This document shows positions 51,254-60,380 of a stretch of DNA of 64,000 nt, piece by piece. The stretch spans positions 62,001 to 126,000 of the forward strand of contig NZ_CP076364.1 of NCBI RefSeq assembly GCF_018798885.1, read 5' to 3'. The notes beneath the pieces were generated by a model. It was not told the DNA's origin. It saw only the letters and a list, made by a program, of their open reading frames with translations, and did no database searches. This DNA comes from Gemmobacter fulvus (lineage in GTDB: Bacteria; Pseudomonadota; Alphaproteobacteria; Rhodobacterales; Rhodobacteraceae). Position 1 is the stretch's first letter. Each line of letters begins with the position of its first letter. Both the position numbers and the translations under genes were made by a program.

Positions 51254-54012
51254 GGGATATCTCCCTTGTGGCGTTGAGTTTATATATAGAACATTACGGG
51301 AACAAAATCAAGTCGCGCATCCGCAGTTCCGGGGTTTGAGAGGCAGAGGGGAGCGGGAAAAGGTTAAGCCGAAGGGGGAAAGAGAGAGTGCCCCGCCGGT
51401 TTGTACTTGTCCCAATCCGGAGATCCTCGATGACGTTTCAGACTTCTCTTGCAACCGCGCAGCCGCTGGTTGCACCACTGCAATGCACCGACACTGCCGC
51501 CGCTATTTTGATCGTGGCGCAATCCCTGCAGCCCGATCTGGCGCAGGGCTTCCAGATCGACGCCCTGCGCCTGCGCCTCGAGATGGAGCGTGCCTTCGGC
51601 GGCTCCGATGCGATGGGCGCTTGGGATTGGAAACTGGCCTATGAGGCGGGCGAGGCCGCACTTGTCCTCTTCCTGCGGAAATTCGGCCGCGCGCTGCTGG
51701 CCCGGGCTGGATCACTTGCCGCACTGATGCCGATCCTCGCCAAAGTTTCGGGGCTTCTGCCAACCCATACGCGACGGTCTGAAGAAATGGAGCGCTTCCA
51801 GCAATTCTCGACGCCCCTGCCCATGGGACTCGCGGCGCTCGCCGCCGCGCAGATCACGCCATGCGACCTGGTCCTCGAGCCGTCGGCCGGGACCGGGCTT
51901 CTGGCGATCCTCGCCGAGATCGCGGGCGGGAGCCTCGCGCTGAACGAGTTGGCAGACACCCGCGCCGACCTTCTGCGCTTGCTGTTCCCGGGCTGCCCGG
52001 TCTTTCGCTTTGACGCCGCGCAGATTGACGATCATCTCGACGCGGGCGTTCGCCCGAGCCTCATCCTGATGAACCCGCCCTTCTCGGCGGTTGCCAACGT
52101 CGATGGCCGCAACACCGAAGCGACGGCGCGGCATCTGCGCTCGGCGCTTGCCCGGCTGACCCCTGGTGGACGGCTGGTTGCCATCACGGGTGCGAGTTTC
52201 GCGCCAGAAACGCAGGCCTGGTCCGAAACCTTCGGTCGCCTGACCGAGTCCGCGCATCTGGTTTTCACCGGCGCGGTGTCGGGAGCCGCCTTCGCCAAGC
52301 ATGGCACCAGCTTTGAGACGCGGATCTCGGTCTTTGACAAATGCCGTGGCGGCGAGCAGGGCGGCGTAACGGCTGACCTGCGTCAGCCGATGTCTACGGA
52401 CGTTGCGCATCTTCTCTCTCGGATCACGGCCGAGGTCCCGCCGCGTCTCGAGTTGGATCAGGCCGCCATGCCAAGTTTGGGCCGCTCTTCGCTCTTCTTG
52501 GGAAGCTCTGCCCCAGCCACGCGCAAGACCCTCGGCACATCACGCGCGACCACTGTGGCCCAGCCCGATCAGTCGGATGCACAAGTTGGGGTTGAAGATC
52601 TGGCCTATACGCTGCGCGATGCGACTGAGGAGGCCAATACCGCGCGCCTTTCCGATGCGATCTACGAGACCTTCCGCCTGCAGACGATCGACATCCCCGG
52701 GGCGGAACCGCATCCAACCAAGCTGGTGCAGTCGGCCGCCATGGCCTCGGTCGTACCGCCCAAACCCAGCTACCACCCCAAGCTGCCCGCCGCCGTTCTA
52801 CGCGACGGCATGCTCTCTGACGCACAGCTCGAGACTGTGATCTACGCTGGTGAGGCTCATTCTGCGCACCTCGCTGGATCGTGGTGCGTCGATGAAACCG
52901 GCGACATGGTCTCGGTCGCGCCTGACGATGCGCCGGACGCCGTCCACTTTCGCCGTGGCTTCTTCCTTGGCGATGGCACGGGGGCGGGCAAGGGCCGTCA
53001 GTCGGCCGGGATCGTGCTCGACAACTGGGTCCAAGGCCGCCGCAAGGCGCTCTGGATCTCGAAAAGCGACAAGCTGCTGGAGGATGCGCAGCGCGACTGG
53101 TCTGCGCTGGGTCAGGAGCGGCTGCTCGTCACGCCGCTCTCGCGCTTTGCCCAAGGCTACAACATCCCGCTCACCGAGGGCATCCTTTTCACCACCTATG
53201 CGACGCTGCGCTCGGAAGAGCGCGGGGCCAAGAAATCCCGCGTCGACCAGATCGTCGATTGGCTGGGGGTGGATTTCGACGGGGTGATCCTGTTTGACGA
53301 AAGCCACGCCATGGCCAATGCCGCAGGCAGCAAGGGTAATCGTGGGGACACGGAAGCCTCGCAGCAGGGCAGGGCGGGCCTGCGCCTGCAGAACAAGTTG
53401 CCCAATGCCCGCGTGGTCTATGTCTCGGCCACGGGTGCGACGACGGTCCACAATCTCGCCTATGCACAGCGGCTCGGGCTCTGGGGCGGGGAGGATTTCC
53501 CCTTCGCAACCCGCGGGGAGTTCGTCGAGGCTATCGAGGCGGGCGGCGTCGCGGCGATGGAGGTCCTCGCCCGCGACCTGCGCTCGCTTGGCCTCTACAC
53601 AGCCCGATCGCTCTCTTATGACGGCGTCGAATACGCGATGCTGGAACATGCGCTCACCCCCGAGCAGCGCTGCATCTACGATGCCTATGCAGGGGCCTTC
53701 GCCATCATCCACAACAACCTCGCCGCCGCGATGGAGGCGGCGAACATCACGGGTGAGAACGGCACGCTGAACCGCCAGGCCAAATCTGCCGCGCGCTCAG
53801 CCTTCGAGTCCGCCAAGCAGCGCTTCTTCGGCCATCTGTTGACTTCGATGAAAACCCCCACGCTGATCGCGGCACTTGATGCTGATCTCTCGGCAGGCCA
53901 TGCGGCCGTCATCCAGATCGTCTCGACCGGCGAGGCACTGATGGAGCGCCGCCTGTCGGAGATCCCGACCGAGGAGTGGAACGACATCCGCGTCGACATC
54001 ACACCGAGGGAA

Positions 54013-54018
54013 TACGTC
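54013..54018 (+). repeat. Left core direct repeat of the RIT-like element
   Basis: TACGTC, repeated at 60375-60380. Removing 54019-60380 rejoins the helicase frame exactly. Confidence 0.75.
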
Positions 54019-54041
54019 TTATCCGGAACTCCGGATAAGAC
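54016..54041. repeat. 26-bp palindrome at the left end of the RIT-like element
   Basis: Perfect 12-bp arms (GTCTTATCCGGA and its complement) around a 2-bp centre (AC). It spans the left junction and has no equal at the right end, where the terminal repeat touches the host sequence directly. It may be the recombinase core site or a captured coupling sequence. Confidence 0.8.
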
Positions 54042-54215
54042 ATAATATGCCGCATCCGCGTTATGCAGAGCGCGGCGCTTCAACTCGTTGATCTGCTGTT
54101 TCATTTTGGGATCTCCGCTTGGCATAATCATGATGCCTCTGCTCTCAACCGCAGAAGGACACCCTGACATGACCTCCCCCTCCAACTCTCACCCCGGCGG
54201 CGCGGCAGCCAACGG
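54039..54215 (+). repeat. Left 177-bp terminal inverted repeat
   Basis: Reverse complement of 60204-60380 with one difference (54042). It carries, inward, a copy of the ritA start (ATG at 54169) that here gives only a 23-codon peptide, and outward, an ATG with GGAG that starts an antisense frame into the helicase 5' half. Confidence 0.92.
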
Positions 54216-54290
54216 TCGCGGAGGCACGCTTACAGCGTGACCTTTTGACCGCTATGGTTGGATGGAGTGGAAAAATGACGGAAATTACAG

Positions 54291-56732
54291 GTGGTCGACA
54301 AGGGCAGCACGGCGGCACAATTGGCGCGAGTTCGGGCACGGCTGGCCGAGCTGGATAAGGAACAACGTCAGCTTCTGCAGGAGCTTTCGGCGCTGGAGGC
54401 CCAACAAACCGCAGAAATAGCCGCGCAAGCCAAACGTCCATCCTTTGAAAATGCCCCTGTCACCAACATGTCGACGTCGGGCGAAAAGGTCGAACTGTTC
54501 CGCAACCTGTTTGCTGGCCGCCCGGACGTGCTTCCGGTGCGATGGGAAAACCGCAAGACAGGACGCGCCGGCTATTCGCCTGCCTGCTTCAATGAATGGG
54601 TGAAAGGCATCTGCGGAAAGCCGACCGTCAAATGCGGGGACTGCAAGCATCAGCGGTTCATACCCGCCAACGCCGGCGTCATCGAACGGCACCTGCGGGG
54701 CGGCGAGGGCCCTTCGGCTGATTTCGTGGCCGGCGTTTATCCTTTGCTGCGGGATGATACCTGTTGGTTCTTGGCAGCAGATTTTGACAAAACGTCTTGG
54801 GCAGAAGACGCCAGTGCCCTGCTTGCAACTTGCCGGACGAAGGGTGTGCCTGCTGCACTGGAACGGTCCCGCTCGGGCAATGGGGGCCACGTCTGGATAT
54901 TCTTCGCCGAACCTGTGTCGGCTCGGGCGGCTCGCCAGCTTGGATCGACACTGATCACGGAAACAATGGAGAAACGGCCAGAGATCGGATTTGCTTCCTA
55001 TGACCGCCTCTTTCCGAACCAGGATACGATGCCCGTCGGCGGCTTCGGAAACCTGATCGCCCTGCCGCTGCAGCACAGCGCGCGGAAGGCCGGCAACAGC
55101 GTCTTCCTCGATCCGGATCTCCAGCCGTACGACGACCAGTGGGCATTTCTGTCGATGCTGCCAAGAATGTCGGCGGAGGCGGTAACCAGTATTGTTGCAG
55201 CCGCAGAGGTATCTGGTCAGGTGCTGGCAGTCCGGATGCCGGTTGATGATGAAAATGCTGACGAGCCGTGGAAAATGTCGCCGTCGCGCCGCCCGAAGGC
55301 GAAACCTGAGAATCTGGTAACCCCGAGCGCCGTCAAGGTAACCATCGCCGATCAGATCTACATCGACCGGACAGGGCTGCCCTCTGCGATGATAGCCCAA
55401 TTGGTTCGCGTCGCGGCGTTCCAGAACCCGGAGTTCTATCGGGCACAGGCTATGCGACTGCCCACATTCGGAAAACCTCGCGTGGTCTCCTGTGCCGAGC
55501 TGCATCCGCGCCACATTGCCTTACCTCGAGGCTGCTTTGATGAAGCTGTTGAAGTCCTGAGCGAACAAGGTGCGAAAGCAGAACTGGACGACCAGCGGAG
55601 CAATGGAGCCCCGCTGCCGGACACGGTCAGATTCCTTGGCGAGCTTCGGCCGCAGCAACAGCGCGCCTTCGACGCGCTTGCAGCCCATGATACTGGCGTG
55701 CTCGCGGCGACCACAGCCTTTGGCAAAACCGTTGTCGCTTCCGCCCTGATTGGTCATCGCGCCCGAAACACGCTGGTTCTGGTCCATCGTCGGGAACTTC
55801 TCGACCAGTGGGTTGAGCGGCTGAAGACGTTCCTTCAGATCGACCCCAAACAGATTGGTGCAATCGGCGGCGGAAAGCGAAAACCGACTGGTGTGGTCGA
55901 CGTGGCGCTGATCCAGAGCCTGGTCAGGAACGGCGAAGTCGACGACATCGTGGCAGATTACGGTCAGCTTATCGTTGATGAGTGCCACCATCTGTCAGCA
56001 GCGAGTTTTGAACTTGTCGCGCGCAGAACGAAGGCGCGCTATATCGCCGGTTTGTCGGCAACCATCGCCCGAAAAGATGGGCATCATCCCATCATCTTCA
56101 TGCAATGCGGTCCCGTTCGGCATCGGGTGCATGCCAGATCACAGGCTGCTGAGAGTGGCATTCGTCATCGGGCGCGTGAGCGTCACACGCGGTTCAAACT
56201 GCCTGAAGTGCTGGCGATGGCCGAACGACCGTCGATGCCCGCGATCTACGCGGCGCTGGCAGACAACGATGGGCGGAACGATCAGATCTTTGATGATGTG
56301 CTGAAATCGCTCGAGGCGAAGCGCTCCCCGATCGTCTTGACTGAACGCAAAGATCATCTGGATTACCTGCAGCAGCGGTTCTCGAGTTTTGCGAAGAACC
56401 TGGTCGTGCTGCGGGGAGGCATGTCGGCGAAAGACCGGAGGTCTGCCGCCGCCGCGCTGAATGTCCCCGATGACGAGGAGCGGTTGATCCTGGCGACAGG
56501 ACGCTACATTGGGGAGGGCTTTGACGACCCCCGGCTCGATACCTTGTTCCTGACGATGCCGATCGCGTGGAAGGGAACACTTGCGCAGTATGTTGGCCGT
56601 CTGCACCGACAGCATGACGGCAAGAAGGATGTTCTGGTCGTGGATTACGTCGACAGCGCCGTCCCTGTTCTCGCCAGAATGGCCGCAAAGCGTCGAACGG
56701 GATACCGCGCCCTCGGCTATGTGATGGAATAG
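54291..56732 (+). CDS. AEP primase / SF2 helicase fusion of TOTE conflict-system type
   Basis: 813 aa from GTG 54291 (the frame is closed by TGA just upstream). A short coiled coil (residues about 8-45) is followed by an archaeo-eukaryotic primase domain with CWFLAADFDKTSW (acidic metal-binding pair) and SRSGNGGHVWIFF (the S-x-H strand). The second half is an SF2 helicase: TTAFGKTVVASAL (Walker A), IVDECHH (DExH), GLSATIARKDG, and GEGFDDPRLDTLFL with QYVGRLHR. A central Cys pair (KCGDCKHQRF) may bind zinc. Related proteins are known from TOTE conflict systems and mobile elements; a role in defence, or in replication of the element, is possible. Confidence 0.82.
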   Translation: MVDKGSTAAQLARVRARLAELDKEQRQLLQELSALEAQQTAEIAAQAKRPSFENAPVTNMSTSGEKVELFRNLFAGRPDVLPVRWENRKTGRAGYSPACFNEWVKGICGKPTVKCGDCKHQRFIPANAGVIERHLRGGEGPSADFVAGVYPLLRDDTCWFLAADFDKTSWAEDASALLATCRTKGVPAALERSRSGNGGHVWIFFAEPVSARAARQLGSTLITETMEKRPEIGFASYDRLFPNQDTMPVGGFGNLIALPLQHSARKAGNSVFLDPDLQPYDDQWAFLSMLPRMSAEAVTSIVAAAEVSGQVLAVRMPVDDENADEPWKMSPSRRPKAKPENLVTPSAVKVTIADQIYIDRTGLPSAMIAQLVRVAAFQNPEFYRAQAMRLPTFGKPRVVSCAELHPRHIALPRGCFDEAVEVLSEQGAKAELDDQRSNGAPLPDTVRFLGELRPQQQRAFDALAAHDTGVLAATTAFGKTVVASALIGHRARNTLVLVHRRELLDQWVERLKTFLQIDPKQIGAIGGGKRKPTGVVDVALIQSLVRNGEVDDIVADYGQLIVDECHHLSAASFELVARRTKARYIAGLSATIARKDGHHPIIFMQCGPVRHRVHARSQAAESGIRHRARERHTRFKLPEVLAMAERPSMPAIYAALADNDGRNDQIFDDVLKSLEAKRSPIVLTERKDHLDYLQQRFSSFAKNLVVLRGGMSAKDRRSAAAALNVPDDEERLILATGRYIGEGFDDPRLDTLFLTMPIAWKGTLAQYVGRLHRQHDGKKDVLVVDYVDSAVPVLARMAAKRRTGYRALGYVME

Positions 56733-56761
56733 CAGCGCCCCACTTTGGGCGGGACGCTGCT
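56731..56761. terminator. Hairpin between convergent primase-helicase and recombinase genes
   Basis: AGCAGCGCCCC and GGGACGCTGCT pair over 11 positions with one mismatch, around a short loop, directly at the primase-helicase stop. No T run; probably a two-way transcription barrier. Confidence 0.55.
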
Positions 56762-56802
56762 GTTGAATTGGGCGCGCGGAGCGCAGGACGGTGAAGTATC
56801 CA

Positions 56803-57813
56803 CTATCGCGGCTTTGCGCCGGTTGCGGCAGCGAGGATCGACATGAGTTTGTCCGAGGGCGGCCGAAACTTACCCGGCTTGATCAGCGGGGCGTGGTGGG
56901 CATCAAGAAGGGCCAACTTCTCAGTCGGATCCGCGCGCAAATACATCTCGGTCGTCTGGAGGCTGGCATGACCCAGCCAAAGAGCGACCTTGCGGACATC
57001 GCCCGTGGCCTGAAGCGTGTGCATGGCGCAACTGTGCCGCAGCACATGCGGGGTCACGTGCTTGTCGGCAATCGAAGGGGTAGCGCGTTCTGCTGCAGCA
57101 ACATGTTGACGGAGCCGGTAGGCAAAACCATCACGCGACATCGGACCGCCATCGCGATTCAGGAATAGTTCCGGCCCGAAATCGTCGGGACGAACGGCTA
57201 GCCAAGCCCGAATGGCTGCTTGCGTCTCCTTCCAGAGCGGCAGCACCCGTTCCCGACGGCCTTTCCCGAGCACACGGATGCTGGCGAACGATCCCCTTGG
57301 GAAATCGTCCATCCGAACTGCGAGAAGCTCAGACGCTCGCAAACCTGCGGCATAGGCCAGGTGAAGCATTGCCCGATCGCGCTGCCCGGCAGGAGTTCTG
57401 TTGTCTGGGGCTGCAAGTAGGGCGCGCACCTCGTCCTTCGTCAGGTAGTCGATCAGTTTTACATCTGTGCGTTTGACGGGCAGCGCCCTGACCATCATCG
57501 CTTGTTCGAGGCAGGCTGCGCGCCTTGGCTCAAGGAAGCGGAAAAACGCTTTGATCGCAGCCAGTCTCGCATTACGGGATCGAACAGTATTGGCGCGTCC
57601 TTCTTCGATATGCTCGAGGAAGGCCCTGATCAGCCTGACATCGAGATCCTCAATCGCGAGGTCTGATGGCTGCCGTTTATAGTGCGCAGCCGCAAACCGC
57701 AGCAGCAGGGTGAACGCGTGGGCATAGGCGGCGATGGTATGTTGGCTGGCGCCACGCTCATGAGGCAGATGCTTCTGCAGGAAAGCCGACAGGTCTGGCG
57801 CGAGCGGGGTCAT
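56803..57813 (-). CDS. Tyrosine recombinase RitC-like
   Basis: 336 aa from the ATG overlapping the previous stop by 4 bp (57810-57813). The core-binding domain begins SAFLQKHLPHERGASQHTIA. Catalytic boxes are AYAAGLRASELLAVR (Arg), HVLRHSCAMHTL (HxxR) and WLGHASLQTTEMYLRADP (His and Tyr). It is complete and of normal length for the third recombinase of RIT elements. Confidence 0.88.
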   Translation of the reverse strand: MTPLAPDLSAFLQKHLPHERGASQHTIAAYAHAFTLLLRFAAAHYKRQPSDLAIEDLDVRLIRAFLEHIEEGRANTVRSRNARLAAIKAFFRFLEPRRAACLEQAMMVRALPVKRTDVKLIDYLTKDEVRALLAAPDNRTPAGQRDRAMLHLAYAAGLRASELLAVRMDDFPRGSFASIRVLGKGRRERVLPLWKETQAAIRAWLAVRPDDFGPELFLNRDGGPMSRDGFAYRLRQHVAAAERATPSIADKHVTPHVLRHSCAMHTLQATGDVRKVALWLGHASLQTTEMYLRADPTEKLALLDAHHAPLIKPGKFRPPSDKLMSILAAATGAKPR

Positions 57814-58721
57814 GCTGCACCCCCGATCCACATCTCTTCCGCCCTTGCCGCGATCATTTGCAACAAGACAGGCGTGGCCTCGAGGTACCAATAGGTATTG
57901 TTGATATCGACATGGCCGAGATAGGTGCTCAGAGCCCGCATGTGCCGCAAGACGGACTGCGGATCAGACCCGCAGCGTTCGAGGGATCGAACCGCGAAGG
58001 TGTGGCGCAAATCGTGTAGCCGAGGGCCGGGGCCAGTCGGACGGCGATACCCCAGCTTGCGCACGATCCGAACGAAGACCACGTGCGCCCTCGTCGCCGT
58101 TGGTGCGTGACCGTGCCCGAGCACGAAAAGGTCATGACCGGCATCACGGACGATGCGCCGCCGATCAAGATAGCGCTCCAACGCTGCACGGGTCGAGGCG
58201 TGAAGCGGGACGAGGCGGCTCTTGCCAAATTTGCCCTTGCGTATCATCAGGCCATCTTCCGTCAGGTCGTCGCAACGCAGGGACAAAGCTTCCGAGATGC
58301 GAAGACCTGTAGAGGCCAGCAACCCGAACAGCGTGTGATAGGTCTGTGGGCTGATCGGGGACAGGCCCGGAACCAGTAGTGCCTCCGCTAGGATGCCACT
58401 GATCTGGTCGTGCGAAAGGATGTAGGGCGCAGGTCGGCGGCGCCTTGACCGGCCGAACAATCCTGCCACCGGAACCTCATGTTGCACGTCCTCTGCATGC
58501 AGAAACATCGCAAAGACGCGGGCCTGATCATACCGGTCTTGCGCTGAATTGGGCGTGGCCGCGCTGCCCACCCACGCGAGGATCAGTGACGCGGTGACGC
58601 GCTCATCGGACCGGTCAGCGGCGAAGGCCGCGAAATCGTGCAAGGACTTCTCATGTTTGTTGAACCCCTTTCCGAGGGCGCGGTGCAGGTTGATATAGCG
58701 GTCAACATGGCGGTGAATCAT
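57810..58721 (-). CDS. Tyrosine recombinase RitB-like
   Basis: 303 aa, starting MIHRHVDRYINLHRALGKGF at the ATG that overlaps the ritA stop. Catalytic boxes are ASTGLRISEALSLRCDDL (Arg), RLHDLRHTFAVRSL (His, Arg) and YLGHVDINNTYWYLEATP (His and Tyr). Complete. It is coupled to both neighbours by 4-bp ATGA overlaps. Confidence 0.88.
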   Translation of the reverse strand: MIHRHVDRYINLHRALGKGFNKHEKSLHDFAAFAADRSDERVTASLILAWVGSAATPNSAQDRYDQARVFAMFLHAEDVQHEVPVAGLFGRSRRRRPAPYILSHDQISGILAEALLVPGLSPISPQTYHTLFGLLASTGLRISEALSLRCDDLTEDGLMIRKGKFGKSRLVPLHASTRAALERYLDRRRIVRDAGHDLFVLGHGHAPTATRAHVVFVRIVRKLGYRRPTGPGPRLHDLRHTFAVRSLERCGSDPQSVLRHMRALSTYLGHVDINNTYWYLEATPVLLQMIAARAEEMWIGGAA

Positions 58722-60250
58722 GCTGAATACCCCGGCCAAGGCTGGGCAACCGCCCCCAGCATATCGACATCGACCTTGGCGTAGATTGCCGTGGTGTCGC
58801 GCGACGTGTGGCGAAGAGCAGCCCCAATCTGATCGAGTTCGGCCCCATCGCGTAGCCATGCGGAGGCCAGCGAATGCCGAAACACATGCGAGCCGGTTGG
58901 CAAACCAACGAAACCGCTGCGGGACAGGACGCGTGAGACGATACCGGCAATCTCAGCGGATGAACGAAATGGCGTGAAAGGGGCCTGAGTGCGCAAGAAG
59001 ACCAGATCGGATGCAACCACCGGGCGTGCGTCCTCGATATAGGTGAGCAGCGCGTCGCCGACGTCCTGCGGCAAAGGCATGAACACCCCGCGTCGGCTCT
59101 TGCCGTGCAATCGCAACCTGCTCGCGCGCCAGTCGATGTCGGCGAGGCGGAGCTGCCAGATATCGCCAGCCCGCAGGGCCATCCGCGCGAGAAGCAGGAT
59201 GATGGCGCGGTCCCGCACCTCAACGGCTGTGACTGTGCCGCAGGACGCGACGATCTCTTCGATGGTCGAAGCCGGGATCGTCTTTGGGACGGTGGAAAGC
59301 CTGCGTCGCACCCCTGACGGCACCGCAAGAAGCAGCGACGGAGCACAATGTCCTTGGCCAATCATGAAGCGTAAGAATGTGCGCAGTACTGTTATCGTCA
59401 TGCGGGCTGACGATCGAGAGCGATCCTCGCCCTGATCCAGAACAATCGAGCGGACGGCCGCTGCGGTGAACCCCTGCGGTTCCGATCCAAGCTTCATCAG
59501 CCAGCGGCCCAACTCTTGCTGATAGCGCCGGATCGTCTCGGACGTGGCGCCGCGCTCCCGACGCATCCAAGTGGTAAAATCGGCGAGACGTGGATCGGCC
59601 GGTGGTTCAGTGGCCACCGTCACCGGGATCAATCCTTCTATTCTGAGGAAAGCCACGAAGGCGCGCGCACCACGGCGACGATCCTTGGTGCCGGTCCCCG
59701 CTACCCGTTTGCCGCGCTTCGTTTTGATCCCGCATTGGCAGTCGTGCTGGGCAAACAGCTCGATCAGGTCACCATCGATGCCTTCTCTCGGAACTCGCAT
59801 TTGCAGGGCCCATTCGGCGAAATGCCGGGCCTGGCTGATGCGGGAGCTGTAGGTGACCCTGCTGTAGCCTTGGGTCGCGAGGTTTGCCGAAAAGCCGGCC
59901 AAATGCGGGCCGAGCCGGGCAACCGCATCAGGAATAGCAACCTGACCAGCACCTTCGAGATGCCGCAAAAATCTGCGGGCATCGGTGATGTAGCCTGGGT
60001 CCTGCAACTGTGCAGCACTATAGCGACCGCACCGACACCGGTGCCGCGCAAAACGATCGACCGCCGCAGCATCAAGATCCTTGATCGCGACACGTCGGTC
60101 GGCGGCCCACTTCAGGAAATGCCGTGCCGCACTGAGAGCGCCAGCGGACAGGTTGGGATTGTCCGCAAGATAGGCGTTTACGAGTGCTTGGTCGACGACA
60201 GCCCCGTTGGCTGCCGCGCCGCCGGGGTGAGAGTTGGAGGGGGAGGTCAT
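58718..60250 (-). CDS. Tyrosine recombinase RitA-like (first and largest)
   Basis: 510 aa from ATG 60250 with AAGGA about 10 bases upstream, inside the terminal repeat. It has two stacked core-binding-like regions before the catalytic domain, whose boxes are LLLARMALRAGDIWQL (Arg), HVFRHSLASAWL (His, Arg) and ALRHTSRDTTAIYAKVD (His and Tyr). The first 16 codons are also present in the left repeat. It is the promoter-proximal gene of the trio. Confidence 0.88.
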   Translation of the reverse strand: MTSPSNSHPGGAAANGAVVDQALVNAYLADNPNLSAGALSAARHFLKWAADRRVAIKDLDAAAVDRFARHRCRCGRYSAAQLQDPGYITDARRFLRHLEGAGQVAIPDAVARLGPHLAGFSANLATQGYSRVTYSSRISQARHFAEWALQMRVPREGIDGDLIELFAQHDCQCGIKTKRGKRVAGTGTKDRRRGARAFVAFLRIEGLIPVTVATEPPADPRLADFTTWMRRERGATSETIRRYQQELGRWLMKLGSEPQGFTAAAVRSIVLDQGEDRSRSSARMTITVLRTFLRFMIGQGHCAPSLLLAVPSGVRRRLSTVPKTIPASTIEEIVASCGTVTAVEVRDRAIILLLARMALRAGDIWQLRLADIDWRASRLRLHGKSRRGVFMPLPQDVGDALLTYIEDARPVVASDLVFLRTQAPFTPFRSSAEIAGIVSRVLSRSGFVGLPTGSHVFRHSLASAWLRDGAELDQIGAALRHTSRDTTAIYAKVDVDMLGAVAQPWPGYSA

Positions 60251-60380
60251 GTCAGGGTGTCCTTCTGCGGTTGAGAGCAGAGGCATCATGATTATGCCAA
60301 GCGGAGATCCCAAAATGAAACAGCAGATCAACGAGTTGAAGCGCCGCGCTCTGCATAACGCGGATGCGGCATATTACGTC
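60204..60380 (-). repeat. Right 177-bp terminal inverted repeat
   Basis: Mirror of 54039-54215. It holds the ritA start with its ribosome site (AAGGA, inward) and an outward GGAG plus ATG (60315) that opens the frame of the downstream helicase half. Confidence 0.92.

Larger units (their letters stand above)
51430..54045 (+). pseudogene. Strawberry-notch-type helicase with N-terminal methyltransferase domain, 5' part (cut)
   Basis: From ATG 51430 (GGAG 8 bases upstream). Residues about 120-300 form a Rossmann methyltransferase domain with LEPSAGTGLLAI and the NPPF motif (LILMNPPFSAV), pointing to DNA N6-adenine or N4-cytosine methylation. Then comes a superfamily 2 ATPase of the strawberry-notch type: FFLGDGTGAGKGRQSAGIVL (Walker A variant) and VILFDESHAMAN (DExH variant). 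Codons 1-863 are native; at 54019 the frame enters the RIT-like element and stops at 54045. The remainder lies at 60381-62165. The intact protein would be 1457 aa. Confidence 0.85.
54019..60380. mobile_element. RIT-like element carrying an AEP primase-helicase (TOTE-type) gene
   Basis: A 6.36-kb insertion in the strawberry-notch gene. It holds three overlapping tyrosine recombinase genes reading leftward from the right end, which is the recombinase-in-trio (RIT) arrangement. It also has one large primase-helicase gene reading rightward from the left end. The ends are 177-bp inverted repeats (54039-54215 and 60204-60380, one mismatch). The core TACGTC is repeated at both junctions. The recombinase genes look intact. 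Confidence 0.85.

Noticed and set aside
53685-54185. Antisense frame starting in the left terminal repeat
   Set aside because: It has the outward ATG of the repeat but then runs antisense through the helicase; only the right-end copy joins a real coding frame.
54019-60380. Reading the RIT-like element as a programmed, developmentally excised intervening element
   Set aside because: Excision would restore the helicase, but the element carries its own mobility genes and outward start; nothing shows regulated excision, so a selfish element is the simpler view.
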